This document shows, one piece after another, positions 50,205 through 61,900 of a stretch of DNA of 64,000 bases (the first letter of the stretch is position 1; each line of letters opens with the position of its first letter). Location: contig OZ006978.1 in NCBI GenBank assembly GCA_963931155.1, positions 620,001 through 684,000 of the forward strand, given 5' to 3'. The translations under genes and the position numbers were made by a program. This stretch comes from CALXVA01 sp944392465. Its GTDB lineage: Bacteria > Bacillota > Clostridia > TANB77 > CAG-508. The notes below the pieces were generated by a model. The model worked only from the letters and a program-made list of their open reading frames with translations. It was not told the DNA's origin and searched no databases.

Positions 50205-52892
50205 TTAAATTTTATTTTGACCTATAGTATATGAATATACTCTTTTGCCAAATTTCAATTCATTTAATTTCTTTTGAGCTTCCACTATAATAAGTGGTAA
50301 TATAGATATTCCTAAAGTATATAACCATTGAGTTCCATTTAAAGGAACTAATTTAAATATATCTGCAAATACTGGAATCATTACTACTCCAATTTGAAGT
50401 AATGCTCCTAATATAAATGAAAAAATCAAATATTTATTTTCAAATAAACCCACTGAAAATATAGATTCATCGCTTTTTACATTAAAGCTATGTACTAACT
50501 CTAAAAGTCCTAGTGCTACAAAAGCCATGCTTCTTCCTACTTCTACACCATATAAATTGTTTCCTATCATAAAAGCTAGTAATGTAAGCATACCAAGCAT
50601 TACACCTTCTATTAATATTTTTCCCCATAAACCATCTGCAAATATTCCTTTCTTACTGTCTCTTGGTTTTTTATTCATTATACCTTTATCTGGTGGTTCT
50701 AATCCAATTGCAATCGCTGGTAGTGAATCTGTAACTAAGTTAATCCATAATAATTGGATAGCAAGGAGTGGTGCTTTTACTCCTAATAATAATCCCATAA
50801 ATATAGTTACAATCTCCCCAATATTAGTTGCAATTAAAAAATGCACAGCTTTTTTTATGTTTTCAAAAATATTTCTGCCTTCTTTTACTGCTCCTACAAT
50901 TGTAACAAAATTATCATCTGTTAAAATCATGTCAGAAGCATTTTTAGCCACATCTGTCCCATTTTTACCCATGGCTATTCCTATATCAGCTCTTTTTAGA
51001 GCTGGTGCATCATTTACACCATCACCAGTCATAGCAACTACTGCTCCAGTTTTTTGGAATGCCTCTACAATCCTCACTTTATGCTCTGGTGAAACTCTTG
51101 CAAACACTGAATACTTAAAAATATTTTTTTCAAACTCTTTTTGTGAGATTTTCTCTAATTCTTGTCCTGTTATAGATAAATCCCCTTTTTTTAATATTCC
51201 TATCTCCTTAGCTATTGCTTTTGCAGTTGCAATATGATCTCCTGTAATCATTACAGTTTTTATTCCTGCACTTTGGCAATTAGCTACAGCCTCTTTCACT
51301 CCTTCCCTTGGAGGGTCTATCATACCTATTAAACCTATAAATATTAAATTATTTTCAATACTTTTTGAATCTATTTGTGTTGGCAATCTTGGCATCTGTG
51401 AATATGCTACTGCTATAACCCTTAATGCATTATCAGCCATCATTGTGTTCATCTTCTCAATATTGTGTATTACCTTACTATCTATATTATATATTTTTCC
51501 GTTAGAATAGTATTTTGTGCATTTTTGCAGTAAAACATCTGGTGCTCCTTTAGTAATATTTAAAAATTTATCTTGCAAATTAGGCAATATATTGTTTATG
51601 CCATAATCAGTGTTTAAATCAATTTTATGTATTGTACTCATCATCTTTCTATTTGAGTCAAATGGTATATCGCCTATTCTAGTAAATTTTTGATAAAGCC
51701 TTTCTTTATATTTTCCTAACATTTTAGCAGCATTTACAATTGCAAGTTCTGTAGCTTCTCCAACCTCACCTTCTACATCTGTACACATAGTCCCTAACTC
51801 TAAAATAATATTTTTTTGAAGCTCTGAACACTCGCCATTTACATCCATTACTTTTTTTACTTGCATTTTATTTTGGGTTAGAGTGCCGGTTTTATCCGAA
51901 CAAATTACACTACTACTTCCTAAAGTTTCAACTGCAGGCAATTTTCTTATTATGCTGTTCTTTTTTGCCATTCTCGTTACCCCAATAGATAACATTATTG
52001 TTACTATTGCAGGAAGACCTTCCGGAATTGCCGCTACAGCAAGTCCTACTGATGTCATAAACATTTCAACTGGTGGAATCTTTTTTAAAACTCCAATTAC
52101 AAATATAATAGCACAAATTGCTAAACACGCTGTACCTAAAGTCTTTCCAACCTCTCCTAATTTCTTTTGTATAGGTGTTTCTGGTGCTTCATTATTTATA
52201 ATCATATTAGCTATTTTACCAACTTTAGTATTCATTCCTATTTCTGTTACAATTCCCTCAGCATGTCCATTTACTACTATAGTATTGGCAAAAGCCATAT
52301 TAATTGTATCACCTATAGGTGTGTTTTCTTCTAATAAAACATCTGCATCTTTATCTACTGGAACCGTTTCCCCTGTTAAACTAGATTCCTCTATTTTTAA
52401 ATTAGAACTGTTTATTAGCCTACAATCTGCTGGCACAAAATTGCCAGCTTCTAGCAATACAATATCACCTGGCACAATTTCTGACCCTCTTATTGTTAGT
52501 ATTCTACCATTTCTCCTTACTTTAGCCATAGGTGCAGACATATTTTTTAGTGCTTCAAGCGATTTTTCTGCCTTCGCCTCCTGAACCACACCCATAATAG
52601 CATTTAACACAACAATTGAAATAATAATAATAGAATCTATGTAATCATTTGCTCCTTGCCAAAACGACACCAGAGCTGAAATAATCGCAGCAACAATGAG
52701 AATAATAATCATAAAATCATTAAATTGCTTTAAAAATCTTATGAATAAATTATCTTTCTTCTGCTCTTCTAATTTATTCTCCCCAAACTTTTTTTGCCTA
52801 TTCAAAGCCTCTTCTTTAGTTAATCCCTTATCTATGTTTGTCCTAAATTTTCTCTCAATTTCATGTATATTAAAAGACTGCCACATATACAT
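50205..52892 (-). CDS. Calcium-type P-type ATPase (PMCA/PacL-like)
   Basis: An 895-residue ion pump, probably exporting Ca2+. The order is a cytoplasmic N-terminus, actuator domain with SSLTGETVPV, TM4 with the ion-site AIPEGLPAIV, phosphorylation site CSDKTGTLTQNK, nucleotide-binding domain, hinge TGDGVNDAPALKRADIG and the final six helices including LLWINLVTDSLPA. The PEGL motif marks the Ca2+ group. Start at 52892 with GGAG five bases upstream; a TTG one codon earlier is less likely. It lies between the surface protein and the M23 gene with no obvious partner. Confidence 0.92.
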   Translation of the reverse strand: MYMWQSFNIHEIERKFRTNIDKGLTKEEALNRQKKFGENKLEEQKKDNLFIRFLKQFNDFMIIILIVAAIISALVSFWQGANDYIDSIIIISIVVLNAIMGVVQEAKAEKSLEALKNMSAPMAKVRRNGRILTIRGSEIVPGDIVLLEAGNFVPADCRLINSSNLKIEESSLTGETVPVDKDADVLLEENTPIGDTINMAFANTIVVNGHAEGIVTEIGMNTKVGKIANMIINNEAPETPIQKKLGEVGKTLGTACLAICAIIFVIGVLKKIPPVEMFMTSVGLAVAAIPEGLPAIVTIMLSIGVTRMAKKNSIIRKLPAVETLGSSSVICSDKTGTLTQNKMQVKKVMDVNGECSELQKNIILELGTMCTDVEGEVGEATELAIVNAAKMLGKYKERLYQKFTRIGDIPFDSNRKMMSTIHKIDLNTDYGINNILPNLQDKFLNITKGAPDVLLQKCTKYYSNGKIYNIDSKVIHNIEKMNTMMADNALRVIAVAYSQMPRLPTQIDSKSIENNLIFIGLIGMIDPPREGVKEAVANCQSAGIKTVMITGDHIATAKAIAKEIGILKKGDLSITGQELEKISQKEFEKNIFKYSVFARVSPEHKVRIVEAFQKTGAVVAMTGDGVNDAPALKRADIGIAMGKNGTDVAKNASDMILTDDNFVTIVGAVKEGRNIFENIKKAVHFLIATNIGEIVTIFMGLLLGVKAPLLAIQLLWINLVTDSLPAIAIGLEPPDKGIMNKKPRDSKKGIFADGLWGKILIEGVMLGMLTLLAFMIGNNLYGVEVGRSMAFVALGLLELVHSFNVKSDESIFSVGLFENKYLIFSFILGALLQIGVVMIPVFADIFKLVPLNGTQWLYTLGISILPLIIVEAQKKLNELKFGKRVYSYTIGQNKI

Positions 52893-52960
52893 CAACTCTC
52901 CTTTGTAAAAAAGTTTATATTAATATATATGCATGCAGTCTTAAAATTATGACAAAAATA

Positions 52961-55900
52961 TTATATTTTTCTTCTTACATATACTACCATTCCGGCTAGT
53001 ATTAGTAATATTCCTATTGTGCTTCCTACCCATCTCATGCTTCTGTCTTCTCCTGATTTTACTGCTAGTACTAATTCTGATTTTGATTTATTGTCCTCTA
53101 TTGTTGTTTCTTTGAAGTTTGCTGGGTTTTCTACATTTGTCAATTCTACTGTGTTTGCTAATGTTCCAAAGTTGTTTGCTCCTCTTTCCCATTCTAACAC
53201 TACTTTATATTCTTTTGTTTCTCCTGGTTTTATTTCTTTTGTTGCTAGTTTTAATGTTCCGTCTTTTTGTTTTTTCCATTCTTTGCTTGTTCCTTCTGTT
53301 ACTTTAAAGTATGTTGGCAAGCTTTCTATTACTTCTGTTGTTCCTTCTACTTTTCCTGTGTTTGTTACTACTATGCTATATTCTAGTTTTAATGTGCTGT
53401 CTCCTACTCTGTCTACTGGTATTTCTACTTTGTTTATTTTTCCGTTTTTTACTTTTTGTTCTTCCCCATTTAATTCTATCTTAATTAGGTTTTTATCTAC
53501 TGTCATATTAAATGGTAATTGTCTATAGTAGTATGTTACTGTTACATCTTCTTCTGTATATATTCCTTGTGCGTTTTCTGGTGCTTTTTCTTTTATGTAT
53601 TCATAGTATGGAATTTCTTTTGCTTCTGTTTTGTATTCTTCTCCACAGTATCCTTTGTATGTTTCTTTATATGTTTTTTCTTCTGTTTTTCCCGTTTCTT
53701 TGTTTTCTTCTATATATGTTATCTCTTTTCCTGTTGCTTCATCTACATATATTGCTGTTACTGTTCCACTTGGTATTTTTTCGTAATAGTATGTTACTAT
53801 AATGTCTTCTCTTGTCATTGTTCCTTCTGCATTTTCTGGTTCTGGATCTGCTTTTTTATAGTATTCTATTTCTTTTCTTTCTGTTTTATATTCGTCTCCA
53901 CTATGTCCATTTATTACTTCTTCTTCTGCTAATACTTTATTGTCACTATCATCTTCTGGTGTGTTATCTTTTTCTAGGTATCTTGCTATTACTTTTGCTG
54001 GTATCTTTTTGTAGATGTATACTACTGTTTTTTCTTCTTCTGTTAATTCGCCTTCTGGCTCTCCTTCTACTCTTACAAAGTCATAGTTTGGTATTTCTTT
54101 TTGTTCTGTTTCGTATTTATCTCCTATGTATCCTTCTATTTCTTCCTTGTATGTTTTTTCTTCTGTTTCTCCTGTTTCTTCGTTTTCTTCTATATAGGTT
54201 ATTTCTTCTCCTGTTTCTTCATCTATGTAGATTGCTGTTACCTTTCCTGCTTCTGTTTTTTCATAGTAGTATGTTACTACTATGTCTTTTTCTGTCATTG
54301 TTCCTTCTGTGTTTCCACTATTTTCTACATATGTATATCCATATATTTCTTTTTGTTTTGTTGTATATGCATCTCCTACTAGTCCTTTTATTGTATAGCC
54401 ATATGTTTCTTCATCTGACTCTCCTCCTTCTGGTGTCTCTGCTTCTGGACTATTTATGTCTTGCTCTCTAAATGGTATTTCTTCTCCTGTTTCTTTATCT
54501 ACATATTTTACTATTACTTTTCCTGGTATTTCTATTTCTGTTTCATATGTATCTTCTACTTTATTTGTTTGTTCTGTTTCATATAGGTCTATTGTTCCTT
54601 TTACTCTATTTACCATTACTTTTTGACTTGCATCTAAGTCACTAAATACTATTGTTATATCTCTTTGCTCATCTACTTTATATGCTCCGTCTCTTGTTGT
54701 ATTTATGTGATCTATGTTTATTGTCCATGTTATTGTGTTTGCATCTTCATCATATATTCCACCATCTAGTTCTGTTCCTTCTGCTTCTTCATCTATATGG
54801 TATGGTAAGTAGTCTACTATTGTTACTACTGCTTCTCCTATATAGTCTGTTATTTCTGCATTATATTTTATGCTATAGCTTACTTTGTCTTTTGAGCTTG
54901 TTATTTTCTCTGTTCCTGTTTTCTCTATACCACTTGTTAAGTCTGTTTCCATTAAGTTGTAACTATTTGTTACTCTTACTAGTTCATTTGTTTCTCCTAT
55001 GTTCTCTATTACTGCCTCTTTGTAGTATTCTAGGTCTCCTTCGTTTGTTTCTTTTTCTACTACACTATATACTATTTCTCTTCCATATTCTGTGTATTTT
55101 GCTAAGTTCTCAAATGTGTATTTCCAATTGTTTTCTTCATTTAATTCTACACTTTCTAGTTTTTCTCCATTTAATTCTTCGCTTCCATCTGCTGTTAATT
55201 GTATTGTTACACTCTCTGGTCTTCTTCCTTTTGTATCTTCATTATCATTCCATACTTTTTCTACTGGTACTTCTATTATGAAGTTTGTTGGGATTATTTC
55301 ATTTTCTTCTGTTGTTTCTTCTTTCTCTGGTGTGTCTAAGTTTATCTTTCCTGTTGCTCTATTTTCTACTGTTTTTTGTGTTACATCCATATTTACATAT
55401 ACTAATTCTATTTCTTTTGTTATGTTTATGTTATTTGATTTATTTTCATATGTATCTATGTCTGTTATCTCTTCTGTCCATGTTATTGTTTTTTCTATTC
55501 TGTTATATGTTCCACCTGATATGTTCGATAATCCTTCGTCTATTTCATATGGTAGATAATCTACTATTGTAACTGTTGCATTTCCTCTATAGTCTGTTAT
55601 TGTTGTGTTGTATTCTATAGTATATGGTATAGCTTGGTCTTTATTTGTTATCTCTAATGTAGATGATGTTTTCTCTATTTCGTCATCTATTATTGGGTCT
55701 TTTAATGTGTAGTAGTATATTACTTCTATTGTTCCTTCTATGTATTTTCCTGTAGGCTCTCCTTCTACTCTTACAAAGTCATATCCTGTTATTTCTTTTT
55801 GGGTTGTTGTGTATTCTGTTCCTACTTTGCCTGTTCGTTCTAATTCGCCAGACAATTCTTTTTCTGTTCCTTCTTCTAAGTATTTTGTTACTACATTTCC

Positions 55901-58900
55901 TTGGATATTTACTTCTGTTTCTTTTGTTCCTTCTGTTGACTCTTCTTTCTCTGTTTCTTTTAAATTCAATTTTCCTGTTGCTCTATTTGTTATTGTTGCT
56001 ACACTTGCATCTAGTCCACTAAATACTACTTTTATTTCTTTTGTTATATTTATTTCTTTTTGTCCTTCTTCATATGTATTTATTTTTCCTATTTCCTCTA
56101 CCCATGTTATTGTTTTTGCATCTGCATCATATATTCCTCCTGCTATGTCTGATTTTCCTTCATCTATTCCACATGGTAAGTAGTCTACTATTGTTACTTC
56201 TGCTTCTCCTATATACTCCTCTACTGTTGCTGTGTAGTTTATTGTATAACTTACTTCATCTGTTGAATGTTTTATCTCTTCTGTTCCTTCTTTTGTTATA
56301 CTACTTTCTATATTTGAACTCATATCTTTATAGCTGTTTGTTACTTGTATTGCTTTGTCTACTCCTTTTTCTCCTGCTATATCTTCACTTAGTTCAGTTA
56401 CATTTGTGTTGTAGTATTCTAAGTCTCCTGCATTTGTTTCTGTTTCTACAACATTGTATTCTATTTCTTCTCCTTCTATATTGTATTTTGGTAAGTTTGT
56501 AAATGTATGTTTCCATTCATTTGCACTACTTAATTCTACTACTTGTCCTGCTACTTCTTTGCCATCTCCTATTAATTTTATTGTTACACTTTCTGGTCTA
56601 TGGCTACTATTTTCTGCATCATTCCATACTTTTTCTACTGCTACATCTACTTTAAAGTCTGTTGGTATTGTTATTTCCCCTTCTTCTGTCTCTTCTTCTG
56701 TAGATGTTGTATCTAGGTTAATCTTTGCTCCTATTCTATTTTGTATATTATCTGCTGTTGTATCTACATTTGTAAATACCAATTCTATTTCTTTTGTTAT
56801 GTTTATTTCTTTTGCTCCATTTGTATATGTGTCTATATCTGTTATTTCTTCTGTCCATGTTATTGTTTTTGCTTCGGCATCATATACTCCTCCTGCTATA
56901 TTTGATAGTTCTTCATTTATCTCATATGGCAAGTAGTCTACTATCGTTACTGTTCCGTTTCCTCTATAGTCTGTTACTGTTGCTACATAGTTTATTGTAT
57001 ATGGTATAGCTTGGTCTTTTACTGTTACTACTTGTGTTTCTGTTGTTTTACTTACACTACTTTCTATTATTGGGTCTTTTATTTGGTAATAGTATATTAC
57101 TTCTGTTGTTCCTTCTATATATTTTCCTGTTGCCTCTCCTTCTGTTCTTATGAAGTTATATCCTGTTATTTCTTTTTGTACTGTTGCATAATCTGTCCCT
57201 ACTTTTCCTTCTTGTGTTTCTTCTTGTGCTAATACTTTATTTGTTCCTTCTTCTAAGTATTTTGCTACTACATTTCCTTGGATATTTACTTCTGTTTCTT
57301 TTGTTCCTTCCGTTATCTCTTCTTTCTCTGTTTCATCTAAACTTATTTTTCCTGTTGCTCTATTTGTTATTGTGTTTACACTTGCATCTAGTCCACTAAA
57401 TACTACTTTTATTTCTTTTGTTATATTTATTTCTTTTTGTCCTTCTTCATATGTATTTATTTTTCCTATTTCCTCTACCCATGTTATCGTTCTTTCTTCT
57501 GCGTTATATATTCCTCCTGCTATGTCTGATTTTTCTTCATTTATTCCACATGGTAAGTAGTCTACTATTGTTACTTCTGCTTCTCCTATATACTCATCTA
57601 CTGTTGCTGTGTAGTTTATTGTATAACTTACTTCATCTGTTGAATGTTTTATCTCTTCTGTTCCTTCTTTTGTTATACTACTTTCTATATTTGAACTCAT
57701 ATCTTTATAGCTGTTTGTTACTTGTATTGCTTTGTCTACTCCTTTTTCTCCTGCTATATCTTCACTTAGTTCAGTTACATTTGTGTTGTAGTATTCTAAG
57801 TCTCCTGCATTTGTTTCTGTCTCTACAACATTGTATTCTATTTCTTCTCCTTCTATATTGTATTTTGGTAAGTTTGTAAATGTATGTTTCCATTTATTTA
57901 TATCATTTAATTGTACTACTTGTCCTGTTACTTCTTTGCCATCTCCTATTAATTTTATTGTTACACTTTCTGGTCTATGGCTACTATTTTCTGCATCATC
58001 CCATATCTTTTCTACTGCTACATCTACTTTAAAGTCTGTTGGTATTGTTGTTTCTCCTTCTTCCGTCTCTTCTTCTGTAGATGTTGTATCTAGGTTAATC
58101 TTTGCTCCTATTCTATTTTGTATGTTATCTGATGTTGTATCTACGTTTGTAAATACCAATTCTATTTCCTTTGTTATGTTTATTTCTTTTGCTCCATTTG
58201 TATATGTGTCTATGTTAGTAATACTTTCTGTCCATGTTATTGTTTTTTCTTCTGAATTATATGTTCCACCTGCTATATCTGATAATTCTTCATTTATTTC
58301 ATATGGTAAGTAGTCTACTATTGTAACTGTTCCATTTCCTTTGTATTCTGTAATACTTGCATTATATTCTATTGTATATGGTACTACTTGATTTATTTCT
58401 GAAACTACTGTTGTACTTGTTGTTTTACTTACACTACTTTCTATTATTGGGTCTTTTAATGTGTAGTAGTATATTACTTCTATTGTTCCTTCTATGTATT
58501 CTCCACTTGTTTCTCCCTCTGTTTTTACAAACTTATAGTTTTCTGCTACTTCTACTGATTCTTTGGTTGCATATATATCTCCTACATTTCCTGTTTGTAC
58601 CACATCTTCTACTACTCCACCATTTTTACTTGGTACTTTTTCTTCTGTTGTTGTTCCATCTTCTTTTATTACATAGTAGTGTATTATTACTGTTCCTTTT
58701 GTCTTTTCATTTGTTATGTTTAGTGTTACTACATCTTCTGCTTTTGTTACAACAAATTCTGTTGTATTATCTTCTGGCATTACATATCCTTCTGGTGCAT
58801 TTGTTTCTGTTGCTATATATTCACCTGCTTCTAATGTAAGTTTTACTTGTCCTTTTGAATCTGTTGTATATCTTCCTATTTCTTCTTCCGGAGTTTCTTT

Positions 58901-61900
58901 TGATGCAATACTAAATTCTACTCCTTCTATTGGTGTTGTTCCATCTTTTTCATATTTATTTATTATTACATCTCTTACTACCTTTTTGTAGTAATATGTT
59001 ACCTCTACCTCTGGTGCAGTATATGTTCCTTCTGCATTTGATGGCACTTCTACTAACTCATAAGCATCACTTAATAAACTATCATCAATTGCACTTGTTT
59101 GATAGGTTTCTCCTTCTTTTCCACTATCAGTTATATCTTTAGCTACTCCTCCATCTTTTAATGGTACTTTTTCTTCTGTTCCTTCTATATAATGATGTAC
59201 AATTAGTGGTATTTCTTTTTCTTCATAGTAATATATTACTTCTATTGTTTTTCCAGACTCAAATGTTCCTGTCGCATTTGGTGGCAATACATATTCTCCA
59301 TTTTCATCTTTTTCTAATTCATATTTCTCTAAATCTAGTTTTGGACTTGTTGTATATTTATCTTTATCCTTTTTTTCTATTATCTCATCTTCCGCTACTT
59401 TTTCTGTGGTATATTCTCCATCTTCTGTTTTTAAATAATGGTGTACTATTACTTGTGGTTTTTTAGTATTTTCTATTGTAAACTCATTCGTTCCACCTTC
59501 ATCAAATTCTATATTTACTGGTGTAGTATTTAATTCATATCCGTCTGGTGCTTTAACTTCCTCTATTACAAAATTTCCATATGGTATAGTAGTTGTTATT
59601 TGCCCCTCATCATTGGTTGTTTCTTCTACATATACATAATCTCCACTTTTTACTTGTAATACTGCACCTTTTAGCTTTTCTCCAGTTTCGCTATCTACTT
59701 TATTAATTTTAATCTTTAAAGTTGAAATTCCAAATGTTACCACAATATGTTTATCTTCTGTTATGTTTTCAAATTTTGGCATTGTATATGTTCCATCGCT
59801 ATTTGCTTTAAAAGGCCATTCTTTACCATTCACTGTTATTTTCATTATTTCATAATAGTCTGATATAGGTTGAATCACTATATCTTTTGTATTATTTTCT
59901 CCATATTTTACCATTTCGTAAGAAGATAAACCATCTCCTGAAATACTTCCATACTTTACTCCATTTTCCTTTTTTACTTCAGTTGTTATATTAAATTCCT
60001 TTTTATTATTTTCAACAATAAGTTCTTGAATTTCTGGTACACCCATTTTATTTGTAATCTCAAATATAAATCCATCACAAACACCTTTATTTTCTAAAAG
60101 ACTTCCATCAACATCTATATTTTCTTCGCTAAAATATCCTGAAGCTATTACCCTTCCATCTTTTGTCTCCACAACAGATTGGATTTCATCATCACTATTT
60201 CCACCTATTCCTTTAGCCCATTCAACATGACCAGATTTATTATATTTTACTGCCATACCATTATAACTTGGTCCTAATAAAATTACATGATAATCATTTT
60301 CTATTATTTCATTACCTAAACTAAGTCTATAAGAGCTAAACTTTCCTCCAACAAGTATTCCTCCGTCTTGTGTTTCTGAAAGTTCCAAAATTTGAGTGTC
60401 ATAATTATAAATAAGCCCTTCTACTAATTCTCTTGACCATTCTTTTTTTCCATTTGAATCATATTTTACTAATATTGAATTATTATAAGAACTATCACCT
60501 ATATTCAAAAATGTCTCATCTTCAATTTCTAACATATAAACATAATTTATACCCACTGCAAAGCCACCGTCACTTGTTCCTATAATTGAAGGAATATCCT
60601 CACTATAATATCCCTCTAGTTGCTTTGTCCATTCTACCTCTCCATTTATATTATATTTTATTATCAATCCATCAGTATATTCCACAGGAGATTTATTTAT
60701 AAGTGTATCATTTCCTATTTGAATTTCATAACTAGAAAAATTACCTCCTACTAAGAATCCTCCATCATTTGTAGATGACACACTTTTTATTTGCTCATCA
60801 TATTCCGCTCCTATATTCTTTGCCCATTCTACTTCTCCTTCTGCACTAAATTTTACCACTATTCCATCTGAATAATCTGTATTATAACTATTGTTCGTTA
60901 AAAAAATATTTCCTACTTGAATTTTAGTACTATTAGAATATCCTACTGCTATAATTCCTCCATCTTGTGTTTCATCTATTGAGCAAATTTTATCATCATT
61001 ACTACCTTTTATACCTTTTACCCACTCTACTTCTCCTTCCGAAGTATATTTTATTATTAGTGCCTCTGAATATTCTGTAGTTCCAACATTCAATATTCTA
61101 TCTTTACCAATTTGAATCTCACCACTGTTAAAGTTTGCTCCTACTACATAACCTCCATCATTTGTTTGAACAATTGATTGAATATTATCATCGCTATTTC
61201 CACCAAATGTTTCTTTCCATTCTATCTGTCTATTTTTATCATATTTTATTAAGATTCCATCAGTCTTCCCTTTACTTTTTAAAAGTTCATTTTCTAATGT
61301 TATAGTTTCTGAAAAGCTTCCTCCTGCTATAAATCCACCATCTTGTGTAGAAACTAAAGATTTAATTTCATCTTCTCCTGTTCCTCCTATTGTTTTTTGA
61401 CTTGTGACACTTGGATTAGATAACATTTGATTCTCAAATTTGCAAATCATTGCTGTATATTGGCCACTTCCATATTTAGTATTTATTACTTCATTTCCTA
61501 TTTGTGTCCTATAAGGGGTATATCCCGTTATTACAAATCCCTCATCTTGTGTTTCTTCTATAGAATTGATTGCAAGTCCTAATCCTGAAAGTTCTCTCAC
61601 AAAGTCTATTTTTCCTTCTCTATTATATTTTACTATTTTCGTTCCACCAGTTGATATGTATATTTCATCTTCTGTCTGAACAACTCCTCCTTCAGAATAC
61701 TCTACAGAAATGATTCCACCATCATTTGTTGAAGTAATTGGACCAATCTCGTTTGTCTCTTTTATCCATTTTACTTCACCTTCTAAATTGTATTTTACAA
61801 AAAATCCTTTATCACTATATTGATCTTCATTTGTTATTATATTACCATCTATTTCAATTGTTCCATTTCTAAATGTTCCTCTTACTACTATTCCTTCATC

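Noticed and set aside
53019..59466. Many leucine/phenylalanine-rich plus-strand frames within the adhesin gene
   Set aside because: They are shadows of a glutamate/threonine-rich repetitive gene on the minus strand.
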